Part shown: one piece after another, positions 62,011 to 64,000 of the stretch
How positions within the stretch are numbered: the stretch's first letter is position 1
Layout of the letters: each line of letters begins with the position of its first letter
Assembly (NCBI GenBank): GCA_014841835.1
Contig: JACYUQ010000001.1
Coordinates: 248,001-312,000, forward strand
Direction of reading: 5' to 3'
Length of the DNA stretch: 64,000 bases
Source: Oxalobacteraceae sp. CFBP 13730
GTDB taxonomy: Bacteria; Pseudomonadota; Gammaproteobacteria; Burkholderiales; Burkholderiaceae_D
Translations under genes and position numbers: made by a program
The notes under the pieces: generated by a model
The model's input: the letters and a program-made list of their open reading frames with translations, nothing else
Told to the model about the DNA's origin: nothing
Databases searched by the model: none

Positions 62011-63375
62011 ATGTCATTTTCTTCACTTGGTCTTTCTGACGCGATCGTGCGCGCGGTAACCGAACAAGGCTACACCGCCCCGACCCCGATCCAGAGCCAG
62101 GCCATTCCAACCGTGCTGAACGGCGGCGACCTGCTCGCCGGCGCCCAGACCGGTACCGGCAAGACCGCTGGCTTCACGCTGCCGATCCTGCATCGCCTGT
62201 CGAACGACACGATCGGCGCAGCGCAGAAAAACAAGACCTCGCCACGCGTGATCCGCGCGCTAGTGCTGACCCCGACCCGCGAACTCGCGGCCCAGGTCGA
62301 GGAAAGCGTGCGCCTGTACGGCACGTACACGAACCTGAACTCGGCCGTCATCTTCGGCGGCGTCGGCATCAATCCGCAGATCAAGCTGCTCAAGCATGGC
62401 GTCGACATCCTCGTCGCCACGCCGGGCCGCCTGCTGGACCATGCTGGCCAGGGCACCGTCGACCTGTCGAAAGTCGAAATCCTGATTCTGGACGAAGCCG
62501 ACCGTATGCTGGACATGGGCTTCATCCACGACATCCGCAAAGTGCTGGCGCTGCTGCCGGCCAAACGCCAGAACCTGCTGTTCTCTGCCACGTTCTCGGA
62601 AGAGATCAAGACGCTGGCCGATCGCCTGCTGAACAACCCGCAGATGATCGAAGTGGCGCGCCGCAACTCGACCGTCGAGGTCATCGCACAGAAGATCCAC
62701 CCGGTCGACCGCGACAAGAAGCACCCGCTGCTGTCGCACCTGATCAAGGCGAACAACTGGACGCAGGTGCTGGTCTTCACGCGCACCAAGCACGGCGCCA
62801 ACAAGCTGGTCGAGCAACTGGGCAAGGACAGCATCGGCGCAATGGCGATCCACGGCAACAAGAGCCAGTCGGCACGTACCAAGGCGCTGGCCGAGTTCAA
62901 GGACGGCAGCCTGCAGGTGCTGGTCGCCACCGACATCGCCGCGCGCGGCATCGACATCGACCAGTTGCCACACGTGGTGAACTACGACCTGCCGAACATC
63001 CCGGAAGACTACGTCCACCGCATCGGCCGTACGGGCCGTGCCGGCGCAACGGGTGAAGCGGTGTCGCTGGTGTGCGTGGACGAACACCAGATGTTGAAAG
63101 ACATCGAAAAGCTGATCAAGCAAACGCTGCCACGCGAAGTCATCGAAGGCTTCGAGCCCGACATGAACGCCAAGCCACAACCGATCCAGCTGCGCAGCGG
63201 CGCCCCAGGCCACACCGGCCGCGGCGGTCGTCCGGGCGGTGGCAATGGTGGTGGCCGTGGTAACGGCGGCGGTGGCGGCGGTGGCGGCAACAAGCCCCGC
63301 GCCCCCGGCGGCGCCCCCGCCGCCGCAAAACGCAGCGGCCCCCGCCCTGCCTCCGCAGTCCGCCGCGACCGCTAA
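62011..63375 (+). CDS. rhlE: DEAD-box RNA helicase RhlE
   Basis: 454-residue ATP-dependent RNA helicase. Q motif [13 protein letters not shown], motif [11 protein letters not shown] (Lys51), Ia [45 protein letters not shown] and [12 protein letters not shown] are complete. The tail from about residue 395 is Gly/Arg/Pro-rich ([19 protein letters not shown]), typical of RhlE and probably RNA-binding. The start [15 protein letters not shown] fits the family, although no strong ribosome site precedes it. The leader is about 115 bases and U-rich just before the gene, compatible with RNA-based control. Confidence 0.94.
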   Translation: MSFSSLGLSDAIVRAVTEQGYTAPTPIQSQAIPTVLNGGDLLAGAQTGTGKTAGFTLPILHRLSNDTIGAAQKNKTSPRVIRALVLTPTRELAAQVEESVRLYGTYTNLNSAVIFGGVGINPQIKLLKHGVDILVATPGRLLDHAGQGTVDLSKVEILILDEADRMLDMGFIHDIRKVLALLPAKRQNLLFSATFSEEIKTLADRLLNNPQMIEVARRNSTVEVIAQKIHPVDRDKKHPLLSHLIKANNWTQVLVFTRTKHGANKLVEQLGKDSIGAMAIHGNKSQSARTKALAEFKDGSLQVLVATDIAARGIDIDQLPHVVNYDLPNIPEDYVHRIGRTGRAGATGEAVSLVCVDEHQMLKDIEKLIKQTLPREVIEGFEPDMNAKPQPIQLRSGAPGHTGRGGRPGGGNGGGRGNGGGGGGGGNKPRAPGGAPAAAKRSGPRPASAVRRDR

Positions 63376-63386
63376 CCCGATGGGGG

Positions 63387-63840
63387 CTTAATTAGGGTCA
63401 GAGTCGAATTATCGGGAAAGATTGTCACACCGCCCGCCAATTCGACTTCACCCGAAGGTCAATGTCGCAAAAGCTCTTACCCAATAATGAGGGTCAGAGT
63501 CGAATTGTTTGACAACTTTAAAAGTTGTCATTTAATTCGACTCTGACCCTCATTGTTTTTTTCTCCAAGCCGCACCCGACATCGTGAATATGCAGCGTCG
63601 CCATTGCGTCTCTGAAAAATCTGGCGTGGTCAGCCGCTTTTTGTTTCTCCAAAGCTCATTTGCGCGCCTGATTTAATTAGGGTCAGCGTCGAATTATCGA
63701 GCAATATTTCCAGAAGAATTGAACGGAAGCTTTTACTCTCGCACGGTTCCTGAAAGTCAATTACGCATTAAATAGGGTCAGAGTCGAATTGAATGACAAC
63801 TTAAAAAGTTATCAAACAATTCGACTCTGACCCTCATTGT
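63387..63840. repeat. Duplicated GGGTCAGAGTCGAATT hairpin array
   Basis: The 564 bases 63376-63939 hold no gene but a repeat array. Core copies on the plus strand start at 63395, 63491, 63680 (GCG in place of GAG) and 63775; inverse copies end two hairpins. Hairpin A (63486-63554) has 21-base perfect arms and an inner palindrome TGACAACTTT/AAAGTTGTCA; hairpin B (63774-63834) has 18-base perfect arms and a similar inner stem. A degenerate inverse copy lies at 63439-63453. The whole [half-site plus hairpin] unit occurs twice, 284-285 bases apart. Such elements fit REP/REPIN-like or small MITE-like repeats; no transposase is visible. Confidence 0.75.
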
Positions 63841-63939
63841 TTATTGGGGTGGGGGAATGGCTTGGTGTTGATGAATAACAATGGGGATCAGCAGGGGGTG
63901 GGAAGAATGGGACTTCCAGGGGCGTCGTGAGGGGGTGGT

Positions 63940-64000
63940 ATGGAGCACAGGGTGATGTTGCGGGTTGGGGTCCTGCTTGGGTTGGTATTGGCAGGATGTG
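63940..64000 (+). CDS. Start of a lipoprotein gene (cut by the window end)
   Basis: ATG 63940 follows GAGGGGGTGG and encodes MEHRVMLRVGVLLGLVLAGC, a complete lipoprotein signal peptide with the lipobox LAGC (Cys20) as the last full codon. A second ATG at 63955 (MLRVGV) is also possible. Nothing can be said about the mature protein. A G-rich stretch with four G-runs lies at 63894-63922 upstream. Confidence 0.55.
   Translation, partial: MEHRVMLRVGVLLGLVLAGC

Noticed and set aside
63376..64000. A CRISPR array at the window end
   Set aside because: Repeats are four, unevenly spaced, in both orientations and form hairpins; no cas genes are present.

Overview
The window looks like a chromosomal segment of a high-GC betaproteobacterium, most probably of the Oxalobacteraceae (Massilia/Telluria-like). 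This is an inference. It rests on the hemC-hemD-hemX-hemY order, an RpoD with a very long Ala/Pro/Glu-rich N-terminus, a PII protein of the beta/gamma type, malonate decarboxylase genes, a PEP-CTERM protein and the mix of c-di-GMP and chemotaxis genes. No rRNA, tRNA, CRISPR array, prophage or complete insertion sequence was seen. Most genes have ATG starts and purine-rich ribosome binding sites, and many neighbouring stop and start codons overlap (ATGA), so much of the window is organised in compact operons.

Layout. 1-7 kb: the 3' part of a bacteriophytochrome kinase, a DUF1842 protein, a TRIC-type membrane protein, a nadE-glnB pair and a GNAT/DUF482 protein. 7.1-14.9 kb: a 42-residue protein with its own promoter, then a complete malonate decarboxylase operon (matC-like permease, mdcA, C, D, E, G, B, H) read leftwards. 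15-18.4 kb: an epimerase-like SDR, a lower-GC pair (exported protein and ADP-ribosylglycohydrolase) and uridine kinase. 18.5-26.8 kb: an MdcR-like LysR regulator facing a TonB receptor and a full Liv-type ABC importer, a candidate uptake system for an unknown organic substrate. 27-38 kb: a PEP-CTERM protein, pyrophosphatase, hemCDXY, PEP carboxylase, a chemoreceptor and an outer-membrane protein.

38-51 kb: rpoD, a structured non-coding stretch, a ProQ/FinO RNA chaperone coupled to a 3'-5' exonuclease, two multiheme cytochromes c, a PilT/PilU-like ATPase, a DMT transporter, a DUF2807 adhesin-like protein, a PCu(A)C copper chaperone, YaeQ, a medium-chain oxidoreductase, a KGG stress protein and a YgjP-like zinc peptidase. 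51-56.7 kb: a four-gene operon joining a porin, a small phosphate-binding-like periplasmic protein, a GGDEF-EAL enzyme and a membrane GGDEF enzyme. 56.7-63.4 kb: a LOG-family enzyme with a TetR regulator, a twin-receiver response regulator, a lipase-like hydrolase, trmJ, suhB and rhlE.

The last 0.6 kb holds a duplicated array of GGGTCAGAGTCGAATT repeats with two long hairpins, followed by the first codons of a lipoprotein gene that runs off the window. The points most worth a second look are the porin/periplasmic-binding/c-di-GMP operon, the LysR-TonB-Liv cluster, the terminal hairpin array, the repeated basic motif in the RpoD extension and the small gene beside the mdc operon.
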